Shown piece by piece: positions 18,166-26,720 of a DNA stretch of 64,000 nucleotides. A program made the position numbers and the translations under genes. The stretch lies in NCBI GenBank assembly GCA_022843585.1, contig JALHNJ010000009.1, positions 123,396-187,395 of the forward strand. Reading direction: 5' to 3'. Below the pieces are notes generated by a model. The model was not told the origin of the DNA. It saw only the letters and a program-made list of their open reading frames with translations, and ran no database searches. How positions within the stretch are numbered: the stretch's first letter is position 1; each line of letters starts with the position of its first letter. This stretch comes from Chitinophagaceae bacterium. Its GTDB lineage: Bacteria > Bacteroidota > Bacteroidia > Chitinophagales > Chitinophagaceae.

Positions 18166-18185
18166 CATACTCTTGCATAAGTATG
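18166..18185. promoter_or_regulatory. Second palindrome CATACT-N8-AGTATG
   Basis: A perfect 6-bp inverted repeat lies 1 bp from the preceding operator candidate in the same divergent promoter region. It may bind another regulator or belong to a composite site. Confidence 0.4.
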
Positions 18186-18229
18186 AATCTTTGATATATC
18201 TATAAAAAGAAAAAAATTATTATTTAAAC

Positions 18230-18439
18230 ATGCCCATTCGTAAAATATTGCTTAGTAAAGCTGAATTAAAAGTGCTTGAATTAGTTGCGAATGGATATAC
18301 CAGTGAAAAAATAAGCGGCGCACTGGGTATAGCAAAAACAACTGTACAAACACACCGGCGCAATATGTTACGCAAAACAAAATTTACTAATACTCAGCAG
18401 TTAGTAGCCTGGGCGGTGAGGGAAAGGCTGATGAAGTAA
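18230..18439 (+). CDS. Stand-alone LuxR-type HTH protein (69 aa, no receiver domain)
   Basis: The entire 69-residue protein is one GerE/LuxR helix-turn-helix: LSKAELKVLELVANGYTSEKI, then the recognition helix region AKTTVQTHRRNMLRK. The last part nearly equals that of the neighbouring response regulator (THRRN.LRK), so both may read the same DNA. It has no receiver or ligand-binding domain and would not be phosphorylated. It is transcribed divergently from the kinase with shared palindromes between them. A role as co-regulator or competitor at the same operators is inferred. Confidence 0.82.
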   Translation: MPIRKILLSKAELKVLELVANGYTSEKISGALGIAKTTVQTHRRNMLRKTKFTNTQQLVAWAVRERLMK

Positions 18440-18483
18440 CTAAAGAAAACTTAAGTTCATCTCGTAAAAATTATTTCACCGCT

Positions 18484-18990
18484 TCATTCTTGGTTAAAAG
18501 AATACGGTATTGAATTAACTATAAAGCTACAATTAGGTAATTGCTCTTTTAATAAGTGCATCTTATCGGCTATGCTTTCCACATCATCGGCAGAAAACAT
18601 AAGCTCTTTTAAGTTGGGGAGATTGTTTAATTGCAAAAATCCATCAATAGTGATAGCTGTAGATTTTACATGCAGGAAAACAAGGCTGGATAATTTATTC
18701 AGATCATCTATACAACCATTATCAAGGTTTCGGCATTGTTTTGCTCTTAATTCATTTACATACTCAAGCTTTGTAAGCAGTTTGATACTTTCATTGGTTA
18801 TTTCAGTTTCATTGAGATCCAGCATATTTACACCTTTCACTTTCGCCATGATATAAGCAAAGGCATCATCATCAAGATCATCAAATGGTCGCAGGTCAAG
18901 ATGATGATAATAGTCGGAAATGCTTTCGACTAGCTTTCCATAACGTCGCTTTAATTCTTTTTGAAGGTTTGCTGCTGTCCTCTTTGCCAT
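18484..18990 (-). CDS. Leucine-rich-repeat-like protein, partner of the E1 gene
   Basis: This 168-residue soluble protein is basic at the N-terminus (MAKRTAANLQKELKRRYGKLV). It then shows three or four irregular LRR-like units with spaced Leu residues (VNMLDLNETEITNESIKLL, YVNELRAKQCRNLD, LVFLHVKSTAI, LPNLKELMFSAD), as in F-box/LRR-type repeats. It has no catalytic motif and its function is unknown. The start is 1 bp after the E1 stop codon on the same strand, so the two are very likely co-transcribed, suggesting a protein-interaction or regulatory role with the E1. Confidence 0.7.
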   Translation of the reverse strand: MAKRTAANLQKELKRRYGKLVESISDYYHHLDLRPFDDLDDDAFAYIMAKVKGVNMLDLNETEITNESIKLLTKLEYVNELRAKQCRNLDNGCIDDLNKLSSLVFLHVKSTAITIDGFLQLNNLPNLKELMFSADDVESIADKMHLLKEQLPNCSFIVNSIPYSFNQE

Positions 18991-18991
18991 A

Positions 18992-21010
18992 CTAATAGTT
19001 CAACAGCTTCTGAATACTCTCATCCAACCTTGCCTTCGCCATAAAATTGTTTTCTAACTCTATATTAAATGGAATGGGTGTATCCAGCGAAGCACAACGC
19101 ATTACCGGCGCATCTAATAAACCAAAACAATTTTCTGCAATCCAGGCGGCTATTTCTCCACCAATGCCCCCAATCAATGTGTCTTCATGTAATAACAAAA
19201 CTCTGCCGGTTCTTTGCACTGCTTCACGAATAGCTAAATAATCAAGAGGTAATAAAGTACGCAGGTCAAGTATATCAATAGAAATTTCCGGATGCTCCGC
19301 TGCATAATCGTCTGCCCAAAGTACACCAGCACCATAAGTAATGATGGAAATTTCATCGCCCTCTCTTATATGTCTTGCTTTACCAATTTCTATTTCATAA
19401 TAGCCCGTTGGCACTTCTCCACTTACTGAACGATACAACGCTTTATGTTCAAAAAACAAAACAGGATTCGGATCATTAATGGCAGCTATCAAAAGCCCTT
19501 TTGCATCAATAGGTGATGATGGATACACCACTTTCAATCCTGGTGTTTTTATAAACCATGCTTCATTACTCTGGCTATGAAAAGGACCAGCCCCAACGCC
19601 ACCACCTGTTGGCATTCGTATTACCACATCTGCATTTTGTCCCCAGCGGTAATGAATTTTTGCAAGGTTATTGATGATCTGGTTAAAGCCTACTGTTACA
19701 AAATCCGCAAACTGCATTTCCATCATACTCTTGTATCCTTCTAATGATAAACCCAATGCTGCACCAACAATTGCACTTTCACACAATGGAGTATTGCGTA
19801 CTCTTTCTTTTCCAAATTCATTTACAAAACCTTCAGTGATTTTAAATGCACCGCCATATTCTGCAATATCCTGACCCATGAGAATAAGATTGGGATGTTG
19901 TTGCATGGATTGATAAAGACCTTCTTTAATTGCGTCTATTAGCCGCTTTTCAGTGGAGGGTTGTGGGTTGTAGGTTGTCAGTCGTGCGTTATCAATGACC
20001 CCGACACCCGACACCCGATCACTCACACCTGATTTTGAGTAAACATCTTCCAGCTCTTCTTCTGTATCTACTACTATCGGTTTTGCAGCAAAACCAATAG
20101 CTAGTTCGCTTTCTATTCTTTCCTTGAATTCATTTCTTATAGCTGCAACTTTTGTTTCATCCAGCACAGCTTCTCCTATTAAAAACTGTTCGTAGTTTTT
20201 AATAGGGTCTTTCATTTCCCAGAGTTTGAATAGATCCTGCGGTACATATTTTGTTCCACTGGCTTCTTCATGTCCTCTCATTCTAAAAGTGAGGCACTCA
20301 ATCAAATACGGTTTTTGATTGTTGATGCAATAGTCTCTTACACCTTTTATTGTATCATATACCTGTAATAAGTTATTACCGTCGATCTGCACTCCTTCCA
20401 TTCCATAGCCTTTGGCTTTATCAATTAAACTGATACAACGGTATTGTTCATTTACCGGGGTACTTAATCCATAGCCATTGTTCTCAATAATAAATATGAC
20501 CGGTAAGTCCCAAACGGCTGCTGTATTTAATGCTTCATGAAAATCGCCTTCGCTGGTTCCACCATCGCCGGTAAAGGCCAGTGATACTTTCTTTTCTTTT
20601 CTTAATTTATGTGCTAATGCTACACCATCGGCAATGGCCAATTGCGGCCCCAGATGTGATATCATTCCGCAGATATGATGCTCTCTGTTTCCAAAGTGAA
20701 AACTTCTTTCTCTTCCCTTGCTATATCCTTCCTGTGCACCTTGCCATTGCATAAATAATTTATTCAACGGCATATTTCGGGTAGTGAAAACTCCCAGGTT
20801 TCTGTGTAAGGGCATTATCCATTCATCGGGTTGCAATGCTAAAGTGGCGCCTACAGATATTGCTTCTTGTCCGATACCGCTAAACCATTTGGAGATTTTT
20901 CCCTGCCGCAGCAGCACCAGCATTTTTTCTTCAATCATGCGGGGCCAAAGCAGGCTTCTGTAAAAATGTACAAGTTGTTCGTTGGATAATTCTTTACGGT
21001 CGAAAGTCAT
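18992..21010 (-). CDS. 2-oxoacid dehydrogenase E1, alpha and beta subunits fused (branched-chain/pyruvate type)
   Basis: The 672 residues contain an alpha-type TPP domain (about 10-320) with the TPP/Mg motif GDG at 148-150 and NN at 177-178, joined to a beta-type domain (about 350-672) with GQDIAEYGGAFKITEG and the C-terminal transketolase domain (LDLRTLLPLD). It decarboxylates a 2-oxoacid and passes the acyl group to an E2 lipoyl enzyme. Branched-chain 2-oxoacids are the usual assignment for this fused form, but pyruvate cannot be excluded. No E2 or E3 gene is in the window. The linker (about 328-356) is encoded by low-complexity repeat-like DNA. Confidence 0.9.
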   Translation of the reverse strand: MTFDRKELSNEQLVHFYRSLLWPRMIEEKMLVLLRQGKISKWFSGIGQEAISVGATLALQPDEWIMPLHRNLGVFTTRNMPLNKLFMQWQGAQEGYSKGRERSFHFGNREHHICGMISHLGPQLAIADGVALAHKLRKEKKVSLAFTGDGGTSEGDFHEALNTAAVWDLPVIFIIENNGYGLSTPVNEQYRCISLIDKAKGYGMEGVQIDGNNLLQVYDTIKGVRDYCINNQKPYLIECLTFRMRGHEEASGTKYVPQDLFKLWEMKDPIKNYEQFLIGEAVLDETKVAAIRNEFKERIESELAIGFAAKPIVVDTEEELEDVYSKSGVSDRVSGVGVIDNARLTTYNPQPSTEKRLIDAIKEGLYQSMQQHPNLILMGQDIAEYGGAFKITEGFVNEFGKERVRNTPLCESAIVGAALGLSLEGYKSMMEMQFADFVTVGFNQIINNLAKIHYRWGQNADVVIRMPTGGGVGAGPFHSQSNEAWFIKTPGLKVVYPSSPIDAKGLLIAAINDPNPVLFFEHKALYRSVSGEVPTGYYEIEIGKARHIREGDEISIITYGAGVLWADDYAAEHPEISIDILDLRTLLPLDYLAIREAVQRTGRVLLLHEDTLIGGIGGEIAAWIAENCFGLLDAPVMRCASLDTPIPFNIELENNFMAKARLDESIQKLLNY
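19958..20031. repeat. Low-complexity repeat inside the E1 gene (interdomain linker)
   Basis: The plus strand shows degenerate GGTTGTG/GGTTGTA units followed by an exact tandem of CCGACA/CCCGACACCCGA type. Such word-like repeats normally lie between genes in these genomes. Here they are in frame and encode linker residues about 328-352. Confidence 0.6.
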
Positions 21011-21055
21011 GTCACGAAGGTCAATATTTTTTTAACACTTTGTACGAATTATATG

Positions 21056-21085
21056 CGAAACCGGCTATTTGCTGGACGAAACCGG
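21056..21085. promoter_or_regulatory. Direct repeat CGAAACCGG with 21-bp period
   Basis: Two identical 9-mers at 21056-21064 and 21077-21085, two helical turns apart, lie 46-75 bp upstream of the E1 start codon. The same bases include an AACCGG/CCGGTT inverted pair. It may be an operator for the E1 transcript or part of the terminator region of the M16 genes. Confidence 0.4.
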
Positions 21086-21106
21086 TTAAAAGTATTTTTT
21101 CAAGTA

Positions 21107-22381
21107 CTAAACCACCACCAACTCATAAAAATCTTCCGGCTGCAAATACTTTTGTGCAAGAGCTTGGAGCTCTTCTGCTGAAATGTTTTTAATAGTATTG
21201 ATAGAATCGTAAAAATATTGTTCGGTCAGGTTATTTAATACAATGTTTTTCCAACGGGCAATTATTTGGAAAGGACCATCCAGATCACCCAACAAGCTAC
21301 CCATCATATAATTTCTTACCAATAGCAATTCTTCTTCATCCACTAACTCTTCCCGCAGGTCTTTCATTTCCTTGTACACTTCAGTAATGGTAGCTTCACT
21401 TACATCTTTACCAGCTTCTGTACTTATCATCCAACCCGATTCATGAATATGGTTGAGCAAATAGCTATGAATACCATATGTATACCCTTTGTCTTCCCGG
21501 ATATTACTCATCAGCCTCGATCCAAAAAATCCGCCAAACAATGAATTGAGTACCTGTACTTTTAAAAAGTCCGGGTGATGGCGATTAGGAAATGGTCTTG
21601 CGATACGAATAGAGCCTTGTACACCATTGGCATCATTCGTTACCCTGAATTTTCTCTCTGTTGACGGTGTTGAAATGATAGAAGAAGAGCCATTTGTTTT
21701 GTTAGGCAGATCTCCAAAATGTTCGTCCAATAATGCATCAAGATTCGCTGGGAGTTTACCTGCAACAAACAAGATCAATTTTCCTTCCTGATAATATTTT
21801 TTATAATGCTGTACCAATTCTTCCCTGTTGAGTGCCCCAAAATCTTCTTCTTTGCTGTACTTGCCATACGGATGATTTTCTCCATACAGATAAACATCAA
21901 TTAAGCGGCTGGCTACAAAATCACTTTTTTTCAAATTCACTTTCAGCCGTTGTTTCATGTTCTGCTTATAAACATCTAATTCCCTTTGCGGCATAGTTGA
22001 ATCGGTGATCAATTCCTTTACAGCAGGTAGTAATTCCTTTATGTGTTTTGTAAGACAATGCAGCGTAATGGTAGATGTTTCATTGTAACAGGCCCTGTTG
22101 AGGTACGAGCCATAATACTCAAAATGTTCATTAATTTGAAAAGCTGATTTTTTGGATGTTCCATTTCTCAACAAAAAATTAGTAGTAGCTGCCACCAGGT
22201 TTTTTTCTTCCTGCCAGTTGCCGGCAAAGAAGACCCATTCCAGTGATAGTACATCTTCAGCCCCTGCATTTACTGCGTACACTTCTACGCCATTGCGCAA
22301 TGTAAACTTGTCGGCAGGCTTTAACTGAAGATTAAAATTAACCGCATCTACTATCGTGGGTGATTGTTTCCTGTCTGGCAT
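21107..22381 (-). CDS. M16 family peptidase-like protein, inactive subunit
   Basis: The 424-residue protein has the pitrilysin/M16 fold pattern but lacks the HxxEH zinc site: the matching region reads ATTNFLLRNGTSKK. It keeps the substrate-interaction motif near GYTYGIHSYLL. This fits the non-catalytic partner of a heterodimeric M16 enzyme, which supplies an R/Y pair for substrate binding. It lies 19 bp downstream of the catalytic subunit gene on the same strand, so the pair is an operon. No signal peptide is visible, suggesting a cytoplasmic enzyme that degrades peptides. Confidence 0.88.
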   Translation of the reverse strand: MPDRKQSPTIVDAVNFNLQLKPADKFTLRNGVEVYAVNAGAEDVLSLEWVFFAGNWQEEKNLVAATTNFLLRNGTSKKSAFQINEHFEYYGSYLNRACYNETSTITLHCLTKHIKELLPAVKELITDSTMPQRELDVYKQNMKQRLKVNLKKSDFVASRLIDVYLYGENHPYGKYSKEEDFGALNREELVQHYKKYYQEGKLILFVAGKLPANLDALLDEHFGDLPNKTNGSSSIISTPSTERKFRVTNDANGVQGSIRIARPFPNRHHPDFLKVQVLNSLFGGFFGSRLMSNIREDKGYTYGIHSYLLNHIHESGWMISTEAGKDVSEATITEVYKEMKDLREELVDEEELLLVRNYMMGSLLGDLDGPFQIIARWKNIVLNNLTEQYFYDSINTIKNISAEELQALAQKYLQPEDFYELVVV

Positions 22382-22400
22382 AATGATCTTTTCTTTCTTC

Positions 22401-23645
22401 TTAATTGTTAGATAGATAATGAATAGTGCTGCAATTACTACTGCGGAAAATATTCTTACTTTCCTGCAAAATATCTGCTGCTGTTACCGCGGCATATTTA
22501 TCCAGCTCTGTATTCATCCAGGCTGCATCACCTAAAATTTCATAATAAGCCAGGCTGGTTGCCCGGCTCATTACACTCATATCTTCAAAAGCGATCATGC
22601 TTTCTGTTTTATTTTTTACTTTTTGTAATTCTTCTACACTTACTAATTCATTTTTCATTTTTCCCAATTCTATCTCAACTGCTTTTTCTGCTTCTTCCAT
22701 CGCAACCCCCTTCACTAATTTCCCTTCCAATAATACCAGCCCATTATCGGTGCTGCCAAAATGATGGCATTCTATATTGCTGAATAGTTGTTTTTCTTTT
22801 ACCAATGCCTGGTACAACCTGGAGGAACCACCTCCACTAAGAACATCAGTTAATAAATCAATAGTGTGATATTCTTTATCCAATCGTCCCGCCATATGCC
22901 AGCATTTATACAACGCATCTAATGGAACATTGGCTTTTATCACCTGCCTTCTCTCTTCTGTCTGCACAGGTTCTTGTGGCAAGTTTCGTATATATTTTTC
23001 TCCGGCAGGAATATCGCCAAACCATTTTTCGGCTAAGGCTTTTACTTTTTCTGTTGTAACATTGCCTGCAACTACAAGTACTGCATTTACCGGACGATAA
23101 TGTTTAAAGAAGAAATTCTTAACGTCGTTCAATTGTGCATTTTCTATATGAGATAGTTCTTTCCCAATTGTCATCCAACGGTACGGGTGTTTTTTATACG
23201 CCAGCTCTCTTAGTTTATGTTGCACATCACCATATGGCTTGGTCAGATAATGCTCTTTAAACTCTTCACACACCACTTTACGTTGTGTTTCTAAACTTTT
23301 TTCTTCAAAAGCTAATGATAACATGCGGTCACTCTCCAGCCAAAAAGCGGTTTCCAGGTTTTCTGCCGGAAGTTGTATGTAATAGTTAGTAAGATCGTTG
23401 GTAGTATAAGCATTATTCTCTCCACCGGCCATTTGCAAAGGCTCATCATAGCTGGGAATATTGATGGAGCCGCCAAACATGAGGTGCTCAAACAAATGAG
23501 CAAAGCCTGTACGTTCCGGATCTTCGTCTCTTGCGCCTACATCATACATAATATTCATTACCGCCATGGGCGTAGATAAATCCTGATGTACAATTACTTT
23601 AAGGCCATTATCCAATGTAAATTTTTCAAATTGTATCATACTCAA
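22401..23645 (-). CDS. M16 family zinc metallopeptidase, catalytic subunit
   Basis: The 414 residues carry the inverted zinc motif HLFEH (His50, Glu53, His54), followed by the third ligand Glu127 or Glu128 in RKVVCEE. The flanking sequence (TGFAHLFEHLMFGGS) is canonical for bacterial M16B peptidases. The first ATG is used; a second two codons later (MIQFEKF) is equally possible. No export signal is visible. Together with the inactive partner encoded 19 bp downstream it should form a clamshell heterodimer that degrades short peptides in the cytoplasm. Confidence 0.92.
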   Translation of the reverse strand: MSMIQFEKFTLDNGLKVIVHQDLSTPMAVMNIMYDVGARDEDPERTGFAHLFEHLMFGGSINIPSYDEPLQMAGGENNAYTTNDLTNYYIQLPAENLETAFWLESDRMLSLAFEEKSLETQRKVVCEEFKEHYLTKPYGDVQHKLRELAYKKHPYRWMTIGKELSHIENAQLNDVKNFFFKHYRPVNAVLVVAGNVTTEKVKALAEKWFGDIPAGEKYIRNLPQEPVQTEERRQVIKANVPLDALYKCWHMAGRLDKEYHTIDLLTDVLSGGGSSRLYQALVKEKQLFSNIECHHFGSTDNGLVLLEGKLVKGVAMEEAEKAVEIELGKMKNELVSVEELQKVKNKTESMIAFEDMSVMSRATSLAYYEILGDAAWMNTELDKYAAVTAADILQESKNIFRSSNCSTIHYLSNN

Positions 23646-23790
23646 ATAACATTCGTTGAATTACAAAGCTGGTTGCTAAAAATTGCTGACAAAACTAGTC
23701 AGTGTTAATCCTGCCCAAAATTATAACGGACAGTTTGCAAAAGTATTGAAAAATGGAGGCGGTTGCAGAACAAATATGCTGAAACAAAAA

Positions 23791-24987
23791 CTATAAGATA
23801 CTTTTCACTTTAAACTCAACTTCCTGCAATACTCCATCCCGGCGGATAAGCATCATTACTTTTTCATTGGGCTTTTGCAAGGCAATTTTATACTGGTTGA
23901 GATTTTGAGAAAATACTTTATTCACCGCTATTACAATATCACCTTCTTTAAGGCCGGCCTCTTCGCCCGGTGAACCTTTTGCTACATCGCCAATAAAAAT
24001 AATACCATCAATAAGATATAACTCAATTCCCGAATAAGAATAATCAAACGGTTCATTAAAGTGGCTATTGGGCAATAAGTATATCTCGGATTTTTTATAG
24101 TTGATGGTTACATTAAATCGTCGTAAAATATCATTCCCAATGAGCCCTCCCATATAGGGATAGGAGGTAACATTATTCTCATCATCAAAGGTAAAAACAG
24201 GTACGTTTTTAAATTTATAAGGGCCCACTTTTACTTCCCGTATTACTGTAAGATCCATATCAATTTTTCCGCCCAACCCTTCTCCTTCTTTTACAAAATG
24301 TTTTTTCTTTCTTTTATAAAACATACTGTCTTCCACAAACTCCTTATTTAGTAACATACACAGCCCCGCACCCATATCATATAAAAATTTGGCGTTGATG
24401 GCCCTGTCATCTTTTATCCGCAGATCTTGCGACACCAATAAATTTATGGTAGGCCTGAGCAGATACCCACCTTTTGGATACCGAATACTTCCGGGAGTCC
24501 AAAAAGAAATGCGCATACTATCATAATTTACTTTCATAATATAACGGCTCAAGATGGAATAGCCAATAATGCCATCAATGCGTTCGCCATATACAGCCGT
24601 AAGAATTCCGTAGTCATTCGTATGAAAATTCAGGCTGTCAATCGTAAGGCCGGGAAAATGCAATTTCTGGTTATAAAAAAAACTTACAGTTCTGATACCC
24701 GCAATACCACGGATCGACCTATTCGTCGGTGTTGGTTTTATACCAAAATAATCTGCTGTTGTAGAGTCGAGTGAAATACCACTGCTACCGGTGTCGAGTA
24801 CAAAATTCAAGGTATCGGGAAAATCGGCAAACCGGGCTTGCAGCAAAATAATACCACCGGTTAGTTGTATAAACGGAATAGTGGCAACATGACGGGAAGG
24901 GGGTTCAATAAACTCTTCCTGTGCGGCTACGGGTTGTAACTTAAACAGTAAACTAAGGATGGCAAAACAATGTAACGCCTTTTTCAT
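23791..24987 (-). CDS. Retropepsin-like aspartyl protease with C-terminal PDZ domain, exported
   Basis: This 398-residue protein has a signal peptide ending PVAAQ. It has two aspartyl-protease half-domains: the first with DTGSSG (Asp65), the second with DMGAG (Asp204; Met replaces the usual Thr/Ser). A PDZ domain (about 320-398) contains GSPGEEAGLKEGDIVIAVN. This arrangement is common in Bacteroidota periplasmic proteins. Both Asp residues are kept, so activity is plausible, but the altered second motif leaves room for a non-proteolytic role. It lies upstream of the M16 pair with a 145-bp gap, likely a separate transcript. Confidence 0.85.
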   Translation of the reverse strand: MKKALHCFAILSLLFKLQPVAAQEEFIEPPSRHVATIPFIQLTGGIILLQARFADFPDTLNFVLDTGSSGISLDSTTADYFGIKPTPTNRSIRGIAGIRTVSFFYNQKLHFPGLTIDSLNFHTNDYGILTAVYGERIDGIIGYSILSRYIMKVNYDSMRISFWTPGSIRYPKGGYLLRPTINLLVSQDLRIKDDRAINAKFLYDMGAGLCMLLNKEFVEDSMFYKRKKKHFVKEGEGLGGKIDMDLTVIREVKVGPYKFKNVPVFTFDDENNVTSYPYMGGLIGNDILRRFNVTINYKKSEIYLLPNSHFNEPFDYSYSGIELYLIDGIIFIGDVAKGSPGEEAGLKEGDIVIAVNKVFSQNLNQYKIALQKPNEKVMMLIRRDGVLQEVEFKVKSIL

Positions 24988-25129
24988 ATCTATTAGACGG
25001 TATGGTAATTAACAACAATAAGACCCAAATCTTGTTCAAAATGATGCAGTAAGGGCTCCCATTTATATAAATTTACTTTAATGCGGCGGCTAATCAAAAC
25101 CACTCAACCTTTTTTGTGTTATTGCAATG

Positions 25130-25137
25130 TAACTTTG
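25130..25137 (+). promoter_or_regulatory. -7 promoter box TAACTTTG, 5 nt before the mqnC start
   Basis: This is an exact match to the Bacteroidota -7 consensus TAnnTTTG, ending 5 nt before ATG 25143. It implies a start of transcription at or next to the start codon. It also argues against the upstream GTG at 25116 as translation start. Confidence 0.5.
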
Positions 25138-25142
25138 CACCC

Positions 25143-26267
25143 ATGCAGCTAAACGATTTATACGAGAAAGCCTCCGCCTTTGGCTTTTTGTCAATAGAAG
25201 AAGGAGTGTATCTCTACCACCATGCACCATTGGCGGACCTGATGTTTATAGCCGATGAACTTCGGAAAAAACAGGTGCCACACGGAAAAGTGACCTGGCA
25301 GATAGACCGGAATGTGAACACCACTAATGTATGTATTGCCAATTGTAAGTTTTGCAATTTTTACCGCATACCCGGACATGCAGAAGCCTACATCACCGAT
25401 ATGCCGACCTACCGGAAAAAAATTGAAGAAACCTTGAAATGGGGTGGCGACCAGTTATTATTACAAGGTGGACACCACCCGGATCTTGGACTTCAATATT
25501 ATGTGGACACATTCAGCCAGATAAAAAAAGAGTACCCGCATATAAAGTTGCATACACTCGGGCCACCGGAAGTGGCACATATTACTAAACTAGAAAAATC
25601 AACACACCGTGAGGTACTGATGGCATTGAAAGAAGCCGGTATGGATTCATTACCAGGCGCCGGTGCAGAAATATTAACCGACAGGGTTCGCCGCCTGATC
25701 TCTAAAGGAAAATGTGGTGCACAAGAATGGCTGGATATAATGCATGAAGCACATAAACTAAATATTACTACTTCGGCCACGATGATGTTTGGCCATGTTG
25801 AAACGATTGAAGAACGGTTTGACCATTTAGTAAAAATAAGAGAAGTACAAAGTCGGAAGCCCGAAGATGCAAAAGGATTTTTAGCATTTATTCCGTGGAC
25901 TTTTCAAGATGTAGATACGTTACTGGCAAGAATAAGAGGTGTACAAAATTTAACTACACCAGAAGAATACATTCGCATGATAGCCCTCAGCCGCATTATG
26001 CTACCGAATGTAAAGAACATACAAGCCAGTTGGTTAACCGTTGGAAAACAAACGGCTTCTATTTGCTTGCATGCAGGTGCCAATGATTTTGGAAGCATTA
26101 TGCTCGAAGAAAATGTAGTAAGTGCTGCCGGTGCGCCGCATCGCTTTACGTATAAATCAATACAAGAAGCTATTCGGGAAGCAGGTTTTGAACCACAACT
26201 GCGAAACCAGCAATATGAATGGAGAGAAATTCCACAGGCGATAGAGGAGCAGGTGATAGATTATTGA
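25143..26267 (+). CDS. mqnC: Cyclic dehypoxanthinyl futalosine synthase (radical SAM)
   Basis: The start is set at ATG 25143, giving 374 residues; the GTG at 25116 lies upstream of the likely promoter box. The radical SAM motif CxxxCxxC is at Cys64, Cys68, Cys71 (CIANCKFC), preceded by RNVNTTNVC and followed by the LQGGHHPDLGL segment typical of MqnC. The enzyme cyclises dehypoxanthine futalosine to the spiro intermediate in the futalosine route to menaquinone, so the organism likely makes menaquinone by that pathway. No other mqn gene is in the window, as is common for this scattered pathway in Bacteroidota. Confidence 0.93.
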   Translation: MQLNDLYEKASAFGFLSIEEGVYLYHHAPLADLMFIADELRKKQVPHGKVTWQIDRNVNTTNVCIANCKFCNFYRIPGHAEAYITDMPTYRKKIEETLKWGGDQLLLQGGHHPDLGLQYYVDTFSQIKKEYPHIKLHTLGPPEVAHITKLEKSTHREVLMALKEAGMDSLPGAGAEILTDRVRRLISKGKCGAQEWLDIMHEAHKLNITTSATMMFGHVETIEERFDHLVKIREVQSRKPEDAKGFLAFIPWTFQDVDTLLARIRGVQNLTTPEEYIRMIALSRIMLPNVKNIQASWLTVGKQTASICLHAGANDFGSIMLEENVVSAAGAPHRFTYKSIQEAIREAGFEPQLRNQQYEWREIPQAIEEQVIDY

Positions 26268-26291
26268 TGGTGAATAGTGAATGGTCAATGG
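26267..26291. repeat. Degenerate word-like intergenic repeat
   Basis: Imperfect tandem units of GGTGAATAGTGAATGGTCAATGG type begin at the last base of the mqnC stop codon. Similar low-complexity text occurs at 34469-34500 and in the E1 linker. Confidence 0.4.
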
Positions 26292-26333
26292 AGTAGTTTA
26301 ATTTGGCTTCGAGTTATGAGATAAAAACACACA

Positions 26334-26633
26334 ATGAAGAAAACATATAGCTGGTTTAGAAAAATAGCATTTGTAGAAGGCATTTCGTTTTTAGTGTTAT
26401 TATTAATAGCCATGCCATTAAAATACTTTGCTGATATGCCGATGGCGGTTACTGTTATTGGTGGATTACATGGTGTTTTGTTTGTGGGTTTAGCAGTTGC
26501 TGCCTACCTGGTGAAAGATCAATACAATAAATCTTTTGGCTGGGGCTTAAAAGTGTTTGTTGCATCTATTATTCCGTTTGGTACTTTTTATATGGATAAG
26601 GAGTGGAAGAGGGAAGAGTTAATGGCAAACTAA
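26334..26633 (+). CDS. DUF3817 domain-containing membrane protein
   Basis: This 99-residue protein has three hydrophobic segments. Family features are WFRKIAFVEGISFLVLLLIAMPLKY at the N-terminus and the glycine- and histidine-bearing helix VIGGLHGVLFVGL, followed by a C-terminal IPFGTFYMDKEW. DUF3817 proteins are small integral inner-membrane proteins found in many bacteria; the function is unknown. The gene follows mqnC after 66 bp and may be co-transcribed with it, but nothing links it functionally. Confidence 0.85.
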   Translation: MKKTYSWFRKIAFVEGISFLVLLLIAMPLKYFADMPMAVTVIGGLHGVLFVGLAVAAYLVKDQYNKSFGWGLKVFVASIIPFGTFYMDKEWKREELMAN

Positions 26634-26720
26634 TTCCATTGGACGTTAATTCCAAAAATCAATTAAATTTACTTTGGCAGTTAAAGTTATAAATAGATTT
26701 AGCTGTCTCTGTAAACTTCT

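Noticed and set aside
25116..25142. GTG start extending mqnC by 9 residues
   Set aside because: It lies upstream of and across the likely -7 box; the ATG at 25143 gives the normal MqnC start.
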